A stretch of 64,000 nucleotides of DNA from Takifugu bimaculatus (taxonomy: Eukaryota; Chordata; Actinopteri; Tetraodontiformes; Tetraodontidae): positions 11,695,209 through 11,759,208 of the forward strand of contig CP034992.1 in assembly GCA_004026145.2 (NCBI GenBank), written 5' to 3'. This document shows, in pieces, positions 13,170 to 26,135 of this stretch. Below the pieces are notes generated by a model. The model was not told the DNA's origin and ran no database searches. It worked only from the letters and a program-made list of their open reading frames with translations. The position numbers and the translations under genes are program-made. Position 1 is the first letter of the stretch; each line of letters opens with the position of its first letter.

Positions 13170-14884
13170 ATGGCGGCTCTTTTCAGGGACTTAACAATGA
13201 AGACCAGCGTTTTCCTCCTCCTGCTCGCCTGCAGACTCGCACAATGCGAGCCAAACCCGGTGGAGGAGCTGCAGGTGGAGACCCTGGTGAGTAGGACGAG
13301 CGTGTCTCCTTCACAGCTGGCCGCAGCTGCAGACACAATAGCGATGAACGCGAGCGTTGACTCTCAACTCTTCTGACCTAAAGGTGAAACCAGAAACTTG
13401 CTCGGTACTTTCAACGATGGGCGACTCGCTGCGAATCCATTACACGGTAAGACAGAAACGAAAGCATGTTTGGTTTGTTTCTTTTTTTCCCCCTCCACCA
13501 CCAGGCTGCGCGCAGCTGGAACGCAGTCCGCCATGCGCGCCTTTTCTGCCAGGCTGTGCAGCCCGGGGTTGTCTATGTGGCACCGTCTGCTCCGTGCGCG
13601 CACGCCACAACTCTGTTCGACTCATCAGCGGCTAATGTCGGTCGGGGTGCGTGCGGGGTTCGTTTAGGGGTCCGCGGTTTAATGCGGGTTATCAGTGTTT
13701 TTTATCTCCCGTGTGAGAAGATCGCCTGTGACTCCCGTGGAGAGGACGGGGCGGTGCAACACGTCAGCAGTCACGGCTCCCAACAGCGGGGCAGAACCCC
13801 AGTTCACCCAGTCAAGCTCTGTGAACTGGACACATGTCCAGACATTATGAGTAGTCAAATATGCCAATATGAAGGACAACTAAGCCTGTGTGGTAAACTT
13901 GTGATATTTATTTAAATACGTTTTATTTCCAGGGTAAACTGATGGACGGGAAAGTGTTTGACTCCTCGTTATCCAGAGACACGCTTCTGGTTGAGCTGGG
14001 GAAAAGGACAGTCATCGCAGGTCATTGACAGTTCCGAAGCCATGTGTTTATTTTTATTTACATGCAGTTGACAGGCGATTGTGTCTCTCTGTTTTCCTCA
14101 CCAGGCCTGGAACAAAGTTTGATTGGCGTTTGTGAAGGGTAAGTGGGGGAAGGCAGAGGAGATGAACTCATTATTGAAATGTTTTCTTGCAAAATCTGTA
14201 ATTTATTTTCGCTTCCTCTCCTGAAGTCAAAAAATCAAAGCCGTTATTCCACCTCATCTGGCCTATGGGAAAAAAGGTTACCCTCCTACAATTCCAGGTA
14301 CTGAATATGCTATTTATTTATTTATTTAAAAAAAAAAAAAAATTATCCAATAACACCATGGCCCCACACACCTGCCATTTCTATATCAGCAGTTTGACAG
14401 GTTTATGATGAATCATCCCACCCTCCTTTTTCAAGTATTCAATTAAAGACCTCCCAGTCTATAATAATATATGTTGGATATTTAACACTTGAGGCCTGGA
14501 AGCCTGCAAATCGATCAGAGAATATAATCGGTTGTTATTGATGGATTTTTTGGGTCTTTTTCACTTAAACGTGGGAACAACTGTTGTAAAACCTGACAAA
14601 AAGTACTGTCATAATTACTTGATTGTAGGATTTGCGCGAGCACATTTCCTCGTGTTAAAGCTGAGCTCTCTCCAGGCGACGCTGTTCTGGAGTTCGAGGT
14701 GGAGGTGGTTTCCCTGATGCCACAGACGCCCTGGCAGAAAATGATCAATGACGTTTTACCGCTGGTGTGTCTGGTCTTGGTTCCCACTCTTCTCGCTCTG
14801 GTGGGACTTTATCTCTACAAGAAGGCTAATGCTCAGAAATCTGGCAAAAAGAAAGCAAAAGATAAGAAGAGCAAGAAAAAATGA
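13170..14884 (+). CDS. fkbp11: FKBP11, ER peptidyl-prolyl cis-trans isomerase with a C-terminal membrane anchor
   Basis: Six exons (13170-13286, 13384-13446, 13933-14020, 14105-14138, 14227-14297, 14676-14884) give 193 residues. A second ATG at 13197 begins MKTSVFLLLLACRLAQC, a better signal peptide, and may be the true start. The FKBP fold is visible as VKPETCSVLSTMGDSLRIHYT, GKLMDGKVFDSS, GLEQSLIGVCEG and AYGKKGYPPTIP, followed by FEVEVVSL. A single transmembrane segment (about residues 154-174, PLVCLVLVPTLLALVGLYLY) precedes a lysine-rich tail KSGKKKAKDKKSKKK consistent with ER retention. FKBP11 is a proline isomerase enriched in secretory tissues. AATAAA lies at 14905-14910. ARF3 and FKBP11 are also neighbours in human, which supports orthology. 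Confidence 0.95.
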
Positions 14885-14910
14885 GGGGAAAAAATAATTA
14901 TTTAAATAAA

Positions 14911-15640
14911 TTTTTTAAAATTCTGTTTTGCCTTATTTGTCTTTATTAATCTTGCATTCACACACATATTAAATAAAATATTGCATTAACATTTTAGACG
15001 GTTTTTGTGCTGCACTGATTACGTGTATTTATGGAATTTTGAACATTTTCATTTCATTTGTTCCTGGTGATAAAAAGATATAAAATGTATTTCAGTTAGA
15101 TTTATGATTTTAAAAAGTCTTATCGTTTAAGCAGAAACAAAGGGATGTATATACCTTTTTGATATATTTTCGTTTAAAGTGCTGATTAAAATCAAAGTTT
15201 TTAACTATGGTTTTAAAAGTAGTTAACACCGTTTTCGACGATTTGTCATTTCCTGAGAAGCACATAATGCAAAGCTGCAGAGTTAAATTCTTAGAAAAAA
15301 AGAAATGAGAGGTTCGGTTATTATTTCATAATGTGGCATGAATTAATTTATATTACTAAGAGCACAAGATAGTGATTATGATTAAAGTATAATAATTATC
15401 TAAAGAACTACAGACTGTGACGTATAACACCGTTGTTCTTTCCGGTGACACGAGGACGGCGCACATTATGATATCCATCCGCAGGTTAAATAAATATCCG
15501 TGTTTAATCAAGATGAAAATATGTGTTTTGTTATTTTTATGTTGACACAAGTCTTGAATAAATCAGATAAAATCAGACACAGCAGAGCTCGTCTTTGTAA
15601 TTAATAAAATATATTGAGGGCGGGGCGGAAAGCACTACTT
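14911..15640. other. AT-rich intergenic interval between fkbp11 and rps26
   Basis: No gene is seen. The interval holds a second polyadenylation-like AAATAAAATA near 14970 and then AT-rich sequence up to the rps26 promoter. Confidence 0.5.
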
Positions 15641-15687
15641 CTCTCGGCACAACCTCTTCCGGTCCTCTTTCCAGTTTCCCGTGCAAC
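15640..15687 (+). promoter_or_regulatory. rps26: rps26 core promoter and TOP-type leader
   Basis: Pyrimidine runs (ACTTCTCTC, CCTCTTCC, CCTCTTTCC) directly precede the ATG at 15688. Ribosomal protein mRNAs start with a 5' terminal oligopyrimidine tract that puts their translation under mTORC1/LARP1 control. The exact start base is not determinable. Confidence 0.6.
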
Positions 15688-17200
<1,513 letters not shown>

Positions 17201-17303
17201 AGCAGAATTTAAAGATGCTGTTCACCTGAATAAATTCCTGTCTTGACTAAAACCTTTTGTGATTCCTAAATGTGTCAAAAGAACGACAGACCTGTCAAGT
17301 ATT

Positions 17304-19416
17304 TTTATTCGCAATAAACTTACAGTACAAAACTCAGAGTGTAAGATCAGTAACGTAAATGCTTAATTACATATGATACATTTACAAAGGCTCTGCAGAT
17401 TAAAACCATATCAATTTATAAGAAGGAGGGGTTAAAACTAACAAGTAGTGAAGCAAATTCCTCTGAATGCAATGCACAACACAAGCAGGTTTCGTTTCAG
17501 AACTCTGATCCTCAAACTTTGGTTGTCCTGTTAGTAGAGATTTAAAGAGAAAATGACAGCGGGACCACGTGCACCAGGTCACCGTGAGGGGAATTGAGGT
17601 GTAAATGAGTCTTTTGGAATGTGTACTTCAAATGACCAGAGAAGCTTCATCACTTGGAAAACTTGAGGGAGAAAAACGCAGAAAAGACCTCAAGCCAAAG
17701 GCACAGCGGTCGACGGCACAAATCCAAAACCGGTGCAGTCGACCTGGAACGCGATCCGTTAAAATAGTTAATCCGACTGTTGGGCCGTTCCTTTAACGTC
17801 GGCATCACCGATCGGTGACACCAAAACAACCACCTGTCCAAGCAACATCGATATCTGTTGGCGTGTCGGAGTGGGAGACGTCCTTCGGTGCTGCGAGGAC
17901 CCACATGCAGTCAGAAAAACGTGGGAACAGCTAAACCAGTAAAGACGGAACAGGAACACAGGAAATAAGGTGTCGCCAAGATGAACCAACAGTCCAGCTC
18001 AGCTCCAAACACGTTAGCCACAGGGAAGAAGATCACTGCACAAAGTAACTGGATACTCGACCGACGCGTACTCTTTTGGTTATAAGCAACTTGTCAAACA
18101 TCTTTATGCTCAGTTCAATAGTTCTCTCCTATAGATTTGTTTCCTCTGCGCCTGATTATTCACTTCAGCGTAAACGTCTCTGGTTCACCAGGCCAGCAAA
18201 GGTCTCATCAGAACAGGATCGAAGGGGTTAACTGGTCCTCAAGATAACACACGGGTCAGTTCTGCACCGCAAACAGGGATTTATTATAGATCAAACCCAC
18301 GTGATCGTTGAGGGAAGCTGCTCTTTTAGTTCAGTGAGCTGAAGTGAGATTCACAAAACAAGAATATAAACAGTCGACTCTTCGGGACGGCTGTGACCTC
18401 CAGGATGCTCTCACGCATGGCTAAGCAGCATGTGCAAATAACTCTTTTTATTATTATTTTAGAAAAAAAAAATATAAAACAATCCTATTTTTACGAAATA
18501 GGAGGGAAAAGATTTGTGCAAAGCTATGAGCCAGACAACTAAAGTGAATGGTTTCGGAACTCCGGGACCTTTGAGCTGGCAACGGGGTGAAGAAAGGCAC
18601 GATACAATCAGACACAACGCCGTTATCTCAGCGAGCGCATAAATAATAACATCAACAGGTCTGTAGTTCAGGGCAAACGTTCAAAATGGCGGCAGTGGCC
18701 GTGGCAGGAACCCCGCGAGGGCTCCTCACGCCGTGATGCAAATGTGCCGATCGAGGATAAATCAATAAAGCGGCTTAATGCAATCGTAGTTGTCTGGCAG
18801 GTATCAGTGCAACAAAAGCAGGAACAAAAACATCTCACACAGGGAAGTCACACAAAGGCCTTCGTTTTCCTACTGAATTCAGTTTTTCAAAATGAACCCG
18901 CTTCTTTCGCTTTCCCGTCTCTCTCGCAGACGCAACCAAAAAGTGCAGTTTTGACTCCGTACACCAGGTTTCTGGGTTTGGTCTGCACTCCCCCGTCATA
19001 TAAAAGCATCACATCGTATGAGAATTAAGTCAGGAGTGGAAAAATCTCCTCTAAGACCTCAGATGATCTTTGCAACGCAACAAAAATGTGGGTGTTTTTT
19101 TTTCCTTTTCTTGATATATTATCTCTGTTAAAGTGCACGTTTTGTCCTGTTGTGGACAAATGCTCGATGTCTCTACCACAATTTGTGCATCTAGTCAGTG
19201 TCCTGAATTTAGGAGCAAGGCACATTTGAGGATTAGAAAGTGCGTTGGCTCTGTCGCTAATTTAGCATCCGTTAAAGTACATTTCATAGTGATTGGTTGT
19301 ATTCAAACGATTGTTCCTATGTACAGGATTGAGTCAGTGTTCCCGTCCTCTCGCGTGCAGACCAAACCCAGTCCGGTCCTCTCGGTGTGGGACAGCTCCC
19401 GCTGTACCGGTCGCCC
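17304..19416 (-). other. ikzf4: Probable 3'UTR of ikzf4
   Basis: Non-coding sequence follows the ikzf4 stop down to a minus-strand AATAAA at 17304-17309. This gives a UTR of about 2.1 kb that ends roughly 100 bp from the rps26 mRNA end. No other gene was recognised in it. Confidence 0.5.
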
Positions 19417-21899
19417 TCAGTCGAGGACGTGTTCCCCGCGCACGATGTGCGAGGAGAACTCGTAGCGGTCCTGGCTGCGGTGGCCGCAGATGTTGCACTC
19501 GAACGGCTGGTGGAACCCGTGGCAGCCCATGTGGATGGTAAACATAACGTGGTCCAAGAAGAGCACGCGGCAGTGCTCGCACCGGAAAGAGCGCACGGCT
19601 CGACCCTCGGCGTCCACGACCCTGAAGGTCTCCCGAGAGGTGGACGAGGGTACCGTCGGCGAGCTGGGCGTTGGCGCCAAGGCGGTCGGGAGGGCCGGGT
19701 GGCCCCCGTCCTCCCTCTCTGCTTCCCTGTCCTTCGCGTGGCCCGGACTGCGCCTGTCACGAGGCCGGCGGTGGGCGACGGGGAGGGGCGCCGGGTGATG
19801 GTTGTCGGCGTGGACGAGGTGATGGCTGTTAGTGGTGTGCAGGGTTGGAGTCAGAGCGGTGCTGTTGCACAGCTCGTCGGGCATGCTCTCAGTGTCTGTG
19901 GAGTCCTGGCAACCGTTGCTAGGGGAGGGCAAGTGACTCCGACTCACGGGTAGATCCTCGTGACCCTCTGCGGCCTCCCTCCCGACGACACCCGCGGCCC
20001 CGAACACGACGCCGGTCCCCGTGCAGTCCAGCCTCGGGCCGAGAGCGGCGGAGGTGTGAACGGAGCCGAGGATGGGTCTGAGTTCTGACAGACACGAAGG
20101 GTGAGTGGCGGGGAGGTGCAGAGGCCTGTGGGCGTCCCCCCCGTTACCTGTCAGAGCCGTGAACTCTGCTCCGACCCCAGTAAAGTGCGGGGATTCGAGC
20201 TCCCCCGTGTGCATCTCCGCGTCTTTACTCAAACCTGCGCTCAGCTCATAAGCTGCGTCGTCAAGGCTGAGACGTATGTGCTTCTGTCCTGAAATCAAGA
20301 GGGGGGAAAAACCACATTTGGTGAGACGGGAGGGGGGGGGAGGGGTTACTGCCCAGATTTGGCACCAAAAAAAAAAAAAACAACACTGCCGTTATGCTAT
20401 TAGGGGGCACCTTGAGTATTCAACACTGGGTTCAAAGGCATTGATCTAACTGTTCTCACCTACAAATTTCTGTGGTGTGGATCTCTTGCGTTTGGTGATG
20501 CTGTTCGCGAGTCGATCGATAAATGCCTTCTTGTCTGCAGTGGGCTGCAGGAAAGAGTCTGGTATAAACTCTAACTCCCTCATCTCCTCTCCTGCAGAGA
20601 GTACAAACACTCTTATTACCTAGCAGCAGGAGAAGCTAGCTGAAGCCGCGCAGACAGTGGGCTGCATGGCTACATTTGACACGGGCGGGCTATTTTTAAC
20701 AACTGATCGTTAGTTTCTGAGCGCCCGTTCCTCCACGGCTGTAACGCTGTACCTGGGTTTGCTGCGCTGGCCGCCTGCTGTGATTCCAGGCTCTGTAAGT
20801 AGCTGTGGCAGCGGTCCTGGTGCTCCTCCAGTGTGCTCTGCTGCTTGTAGCTGCGGCCACAGTAACTGCACTTGAACGGCTTCCCTATAGTTGGAGAAGA
20901 TACTGGAGAGCGGGCGGAAAATTCCACCATCATCAATACACTCGTGCGCACGGAAAATCTCTGTCTAAATGTCGCGAAAATGTCGTGCCTGCATGAGTGC
21001 GGAGGTGACCAGTGAGCGCATCCCGTCTTCGGCAGGCGTAGCTGCAGAAGGGACATTTAAAAGGTTTCTCGCCTGAGTGCAGCTTGATGTGGCGGAGCAG
21101 ATTACCCTTCTGAGTAAAGGACGCTCCGCATTGATTACACTGAAATGGCCGCTCACCTGTGGATACGTGAAACCTGTCAATCTGCCCCATTCTTAGGTTG
21201 GAATATCTGTCTTTAACAGTATCCTGGAGTACTTTAACTGGATTTAAAGCACCTCCCCACAACCACACACACATCTCATAATGTAAAGGGAAACTGTCTG
21301 TACCTGTATGGCTGCGTTTATGCACCATGAGGACATTTGGACCAATGCAGGTCATTCCACAGATGTCACACTTGATTTTCCCATTTGGTAATCTGGTAGG
21401 CCCAGTTGGTAAAATGTCTGGATTGGGTGGTTCCCTGTACCCTCTAGCCGCCTCAGATCCTTGCTCTGGACCACCATCCTCTACCCGCTCTGCCCTTTCA
21501 TCTTCAGTGCTGCGACCTGGGTCCTCATCACTGTACAGTTCCACTTTAATGGAGTTTGCTACAGAGGTATAGGAGCAGTGTACATTAGAAGATAGGAATA
21601 CAGGGACTGATGCATTTCCAGACATAAAAAAAAAGATTGGTACTGGTAATAATTACTTTCAAACTGACCACTGAGGGAGCGACTTGGCGAGGTCTCCTTG
21701 CTGTTTGGGGTGCTCACTGTTGGACCCCCGAGGCCCCCAGAAAACTCTCTTTCCATTGAGGAGTCTCCACTAGCTGCAAAATAAAATAGAATTCAAATCG
21801 TTCATCCACAATAAAAATGTATAATATTTAAAATATATCTGTGATGAAATCAGCCCAACCTGATATGTTTGACTGGCCATTACAGTCGTCAACATCCAT
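19417..21899 (-). CDS. ikzf4: Ikaros-family zinc finger transcription factor Eos (IKZF4)
   Basis: Seven coding exons (21860-21899, 21669-21773, 21304-21558, 20989-21156, 20753-20884, 20460-20591, 19417-20288) join in frame to 567 residues. The start is MDVDDCNGQSNISASGDSS, and the linker SRSLSANSIKVELYSDE is typical of Ikaros proteins. Four N-terminal C2H2 fingers (about residues 109-215) bind GGGAA-type DNA; finger 2 is CNQCGASFTQKGNLLRH. Two C-terminal fingers (CEHCRVLFLDHVMFTIH; CNICGHRSQDRYEFSSH) mediate dimerisation. PTADKKAFIDRLANSITKRK and SPSNGCQDSTDTES match IKZF4 better than IKZF1-3. Eos is a lymphoid repressor that cooperates with FOXP3 in regulatory T cells. The exon 4 donor appears to be GC rather than GT. 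A 5'UTR exon ends at 22877. Confidence 0.93.
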
Positions 21900-21959
21900 G
21901 CTAGTTCAGGTTGAATACTAAGAAGTTGATATGACAAAACAGAGTCTTTTTTTCTCTTT

Positions 21960-22870
21960 ATTGTCAAAGCAATCCCAAAACAGTACGAAGAGGTAAAAAG
22001 GATTAGATGAAATTGATCAAACTGGAACTAAGGTAGGACATTAAAATGACTCGACACCCAAGTTAGACTACCAATTTTAAAAATCCATAGCACTGTAGGA
22101 ACCTGTCAGCCAACTTGTTAAATTGGAATTTAATTTTAAAAAAAAAACGCATTCTTGATCACTTAAATATAACTGGGGAGGGAGGTTGACGAATTTTAAT
22201 ATACTACACTGGCAGTTGAGTTAACGTCACCGTTATTAGCGTTAGCAGTGGGTCTCATAATATTAAAATAACAGCACGCGTTTGAAGTTCACATCATACA
22301 AAGATTTATGTGTGACAATAGAGACAGAAGTATAACTAACAAGGGTTATGGGATGTCATTACACTATACGGCAATATCGCTGAGATAAATCAAGTTTGCG
22401 GACCGGCCTTTGTGGCTAATGCTACCTCACTACATGTGATGAATGTTACCGTTAGCCACGTTAGCTAGCTAAACTCAATATAACAACATTTGTCATCAGC
22501 TCTCGAAACGTGCTGTCCTGAGATAAAAATGAAAAAAAAAATATGTGCCATAACATACGGTAGTAAATGTTGAATTGTGACATTAACGGGCTGTCGCAAT
22601 CTATTGGAGGTATTCCTGTCTATACAGCTCTCAGCTTAATGCTAGTATTAACGCACAAATGAATGTTAGCCTAAACTCTGAGCTAACCTCCACAGGCAAA
22701 ATGTTTCCTCAACGGTTGCTATGGTACCCACAGCCTCCCAAATGCTACGCTTAGCCGTTAGGCGGTTAACGAGACAGCTAGCTGGCGCTCCCTAAAAGCA
22801 TTAAAAATATTTTAACAACACGAAAAACACAATACAATGGTGTCAGCCCATTATAAACGGAGCACGGAAA
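21960..22870. other. Putative first intron of ikzf4
   Basis: AT-rich, no coding potential seen, and many short AGCTAGC/GTTAGC motifs typical of fish non-coding DNA. Confidence 0.4.
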
Positions 22871-22876
22871 CATTAC

Positions 22877-22960
22877 CTCTCCCAAGCAGGACCTTTGCAG
22901 TGGGGTTATTCTGTATTTACATCGGCTTTATTATGAGGGCAGCATCATTCCGTAGATTTT
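22877..22960 (-). other. ikzf4: Candidate 5'UTR exon of ikzf4
   Basis: A minus-strand donor (GAGAG|GTAATG) lies at 22876-22877, about 980 bp upstream of the ATG-bearing exon, which itself begins with an acceptor (CTAG|CATGG). The exon start is only estimated. Confidence 0.4.
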
Positions 22961-23489
22961 ACCTCCAGCGTCAAAGAATTTCCGGTAACAATACAAAGGT
23001 TTGACCGATAGGGGGCAGTAATTCAGTACAAACAGGAAGGAGGCGGGAGAATAGGAGTAGAAGAAGAATATTATTTGTTATTATTATTATTGTTATTACA
23101 AGTAGTACTAAGAACCAGAATGAATAACTTTCAATATTTTGTGTTGTAGATGCGACTTGATCAAATATGTGTCCCAGTGAAAAGAAATAATGCACCTTAA
23201 GCTTAAACATTAAGCTTTTAAGTTACTCTCATTGTGTTAAAAAGCCTTTTACCACCAGTTTTCGTGTGCTTTATTACTTATACTATTGTACTTTAAGCAG
23301 AAATGGATATGAAACAAATACAGTGTATGTAAAAAGAAGGAAATTTCCAAATAATATAATGTGTCTTTTTGTTTCATTTTCATTTAAAAATCCAGAGGTT
23401 TTTCAAGATCTATGTCAGGGCTTTTTTAAAAGCAAAATCACATTTACTTTTGCAAAACGAGGCGTTAATTTATCAATAACGCACAATTG

Positions 23490-23540
23490 TAAAAAAAAAA
23501 AAAAAAAGAAAGAAAGAAAGAAAGAAAAGAAAATAAAATA
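23490..23540. repeat. Poly(A) and (GAAA)n simple repeat
   Basis: About 17 A residues grade into AAAG/GAAA repeats. This could be a decayed poly(A) tail of a retroelement or a simple repeat. The 154-codon open frame across it is not considered a gene. Confidence 0.8.
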
Positions 23541-23611
23541 CAAAAGAAAACACTATTCAACTTCGGAGGAAAGTACTCCTGTAGCTGGTGGTGGATACCG
23601 GTGGGAGGATG

Positions 23612-23935
23612 GTGCGCGTCCATGTCAGAGTTCTCTCCTCCTGACGGGGCTCCTGTGCGCGTCCATGTCAGAGTTCTCTCCTCCTGACGGGGCTCCTGTG
23701 CGCGTCCATGTTAGAGTTCTCTCCTCCTGACGGGGCTCCTGTGCGCGTCCATGTTAGTTATTTCCCCCTGTGCGCGTCCATGTTAGTTATTTCCCCCTGT
23801 GCGCGTCCATGTTAGAGTTCTCTCCTCCTGACGGGGCTCCTGTGCGCGTCCATGTTAGTTATTCCCCCCTGTGCGCGTCCATGTTCGAGTTATCTCCTCC
23901 TGACGGGGCTCCTGTGCGCGTCCATGTTACAGTCT
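23612..23935. repeat. GC-rich composite minisatellite
   Basis: Repeats of GTGCGCGTCCATGTTAG alternate between a long unit of about 43 bp (continuing AGTTCTCTCCTCCTGACGG, then GGCTCCT) and a short unit of about 29 bp (continuing TTATTTCCCCCT). About eight to nine units are present. It lies roughly 400-700 bp upstream of the Rheb-family start codon. Confidence 0.9.
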
Positions 23936-24224
23936 GATACGTTACGTCACTTATGGACGCTGGTTTTACGACGGCGTGCTTACACAATAACAGTTTCCGT
24001 TAGTTTGACTTGCAAATCTCCCCCTCGCGTGAAACGGTGGCGCTTTTCCGCCCGTATTCAACAGAGGACACATTTGTAGTCTCGGATTACCCTCGGGTGT
24101 GAAGAGTAGCTGTGTTGAAGGCGAAGGAGCCGCTAACGTACAAGGCGTTCCCGCTGGACCGCAGCTCAACTCCCGGCCGAGGCCCAGCACTGAGCACGAG
24201 CGGCGGCTCCAAAAGTTTGTTGTT

Positions 24225-24234
24225 GTCACGTGAT
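24225..24234 (+). promoter_or_regulatory. CLEAR/E-box-like site upstream of the Rheb-family gene
   Basis: GTCACGTGAT lies about 95 bp upstream of the start codon. It matches the E-box core CACGTG in the extended context bound by TFEB/TFE3/MITF or USF factors. Which factor binds is not determinable from sequence. Confidence 0.45.
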
Positions 24235-24326
24235 GTGATACGAACGTGGCTGTAAAAGTTTGCTTAGATAGTAAAACTGCGTGAGTGCGGCATCATCAAA
24301 ACTGCTCGGATACCATTTTCACTACA

Positions 24327-26135
24327 ATGCCGCAGCCAAAACACCGAAAGATTGCTGTTATAGGTTACAGGTCCGTGGGTAAGTAAATAGCACACGGGCT
24401 CGTGCTCGGCTAATGCTAGTTAGCACGCCAGCTAACGTCCTGTCTTTGTTTTCGTGTGGATTGCAGTAATAGTATACCACATTTACAAGCTTGTTTATTT
24501 TTACGGGTGTTCGCTCAGATTTGCTTTCAATCCGTTCAAAGCGGCACTTTTTTGTTAGAGCTCCGAGCAGCTGTTACCGGCGGTAGCTTGTTGTCCGGGA
24601 AGCATTAGCACAGCTAGTGATCTGCCAGAGTACGTGTCGAAACTTTTAGCGTGGTAGCATGTTTAGCCTAATAAGTACAAGCGCGGTAAGGTATCCAAAG
24701 GTTTTTAAGATGTCCTTGTATGGCCTGTGCAGCACTGATTTGATCAGATTACTAACTTCCGTATATCGCGACAGGAAAAGTCCCCCAGTATGTGTTTATA
24801 AAGCCATTATATTTGCCCCGCAGGAAAGTCTTCTCTTACCATACAGTTTGTGGAGGGACAGTTTGTTGACTCCTATGACCCCACCATTGAAAATAGTAGG
24901 TGCCATTTTAATTTTAAGGCTTTTTTCAAAGATCACATTTGCTGAGGCTCAAGTTAAACAAGTTACAAATTCCTTTTCGCAGCATTTAACAAATTGGTCA
25001 CTGTGAACAGTCAAGACTTCAATCTTCAGCTGGTTGATACAGCTGGACAAGTAAGTTACGTATTTGACCTTGTATCTGCCACCACAACCACCAAGCCTTT
25101 AGATTTTCACATCTAGACCTGATTATTCTTAATATTAACCAATGGTTTTGCTGATATTTCTAACATTCAAGATAACACCTCGTCTTTGCTTGCAGGATGA
25201 ATACTCAATTTTTCATCAATCCCATTCGATGGACATTCATGGGTATGTCCTTGTATATTCGGTGACTTCCATGAAAAGGTAAGTGTTCTGTGTTGTTTGG
25301 CACAAAAAAAAATTCTATAAACAGGACTAAAGGGCACCAGAGTATAGATTGTACTAACTCCCCGATCCCATGGTGCTTTGCTATTTGTCCTTTCAGTTTT
25401 GAAGTTGTGCAGTCTCTCCATGAGAAGCTGCTGGACATGGTTGGGAAAATTCAGTAAGTTTTGGCCATTGGGTGTGATTCTTTGCAAAATTAGCGTTAAT
25501 TTCATGTGAATTCTAATCACATCATCATTTCTTTTTAGGGTCCCGACTGTTCTTGTTGGAAACAAAAAGGATCTCCACATGGAAAGGTACTTAAAATAAC
25601 AATATAAATAAGGACATATGTTTAAATGGCACAAGTTAGGTTTGAAGGGATACATTTAATCATGGTTCTCTGAAATGTGCTGGCCAGAAACTGAAATGGT
25701 GAGTCACCGTTGTTATTAATAAATAGATAGAATATTGCCACTTTCGCTTCTACATTTGTATCTTGGGTTAACCAGTAGGCAAAATAGTGTTATACCTTTG
25801 TGTATGTGCAGAACTAAATGTTTCGGAACTCAATTTTGCGATACAGCCTCTTTTTTTTTTGCCACCAGGGTTATTAAGCAAGAGGAAGGAAAGAAGCTGG
25901 CTGACTCCTGGGGGGCTGCGTTCATGGAGTCTTCAGCCAAGGAGAACGAGGTGATGATGAGCGCACCTTTCAGCTCACTCTGCAGTCCACATTTTTGATT
26001 CCACTTGCTTTCCGCATCATTAACGATGTTGTTTCGGTGCAGACCGCTGTGGAGGTTTTCAAGCGGATCATTCTGGAGATCGAGAAGGCTGATGGAAACG
26101 CACCCGCGGTGGAGAAAAAGTGTGCCGTGATGTAA
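24327..26135 (+). CDS. rhebl1: Rheb-family small GTPase, probable RHEBL1 orthologue (mTORC1 activator)
   Basis: Eight coding exons (24327-24378, 24824-24895, 24983-25050, 25196-25278, 25397-25453, 25539-25586, 25869-25950, 26043-26135) give 184 residues, the Rheb length. Motifs are P-loop GYRSVGKS with the Rheb-type Arg at the Ras Gly12 position, effector loop DSYDPTIENTF, DTAGQDEYSIF, NKKD, ESSAKEN and a farnesylation box CAVM. Rheb proteins activate mTORC1 on the lysosome and are inactivated by the TSC2 GAP. By sequence it is close to RHEB (MVGNKKDLHMERVI-like) but shares HGYVLVYSV and GKKLADSWGAAFMESSA with RHEBL1. Proximity to prkag1 matches human PRKAG1-RHEBL1. I favour rhebl1 over rheb on synteny. 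AATAAA lies at 27321-27326. Confidence 0.88.

Noticed and set aside
13466..13915. 149-codon plus frame between fkbp11 exons 2 and 3
   Set aside because: It lies wholly within intron 2, lacks domain resemblance, and the exon 2-exon 3 junction is in phase without it.
19317..19760. Arg/Thr-rich 147-codon minus frame and 188-codon plus frame
   Set aside because: Both are shadows of the GC-rich last ikzf4 exon.
23266..23730. 154-codon plus frame through a poly(A)/GAAA tract and the minisatellite
   Set aside because: Composition is low-complexity and there is no conserved content.
23612..23935. Regular repeats and spacers suggestive of a CRISPR array
   Set aside because: Units are adjacent tandem copies without unique spacers, in a vertebrate context; it is a minisatellite.
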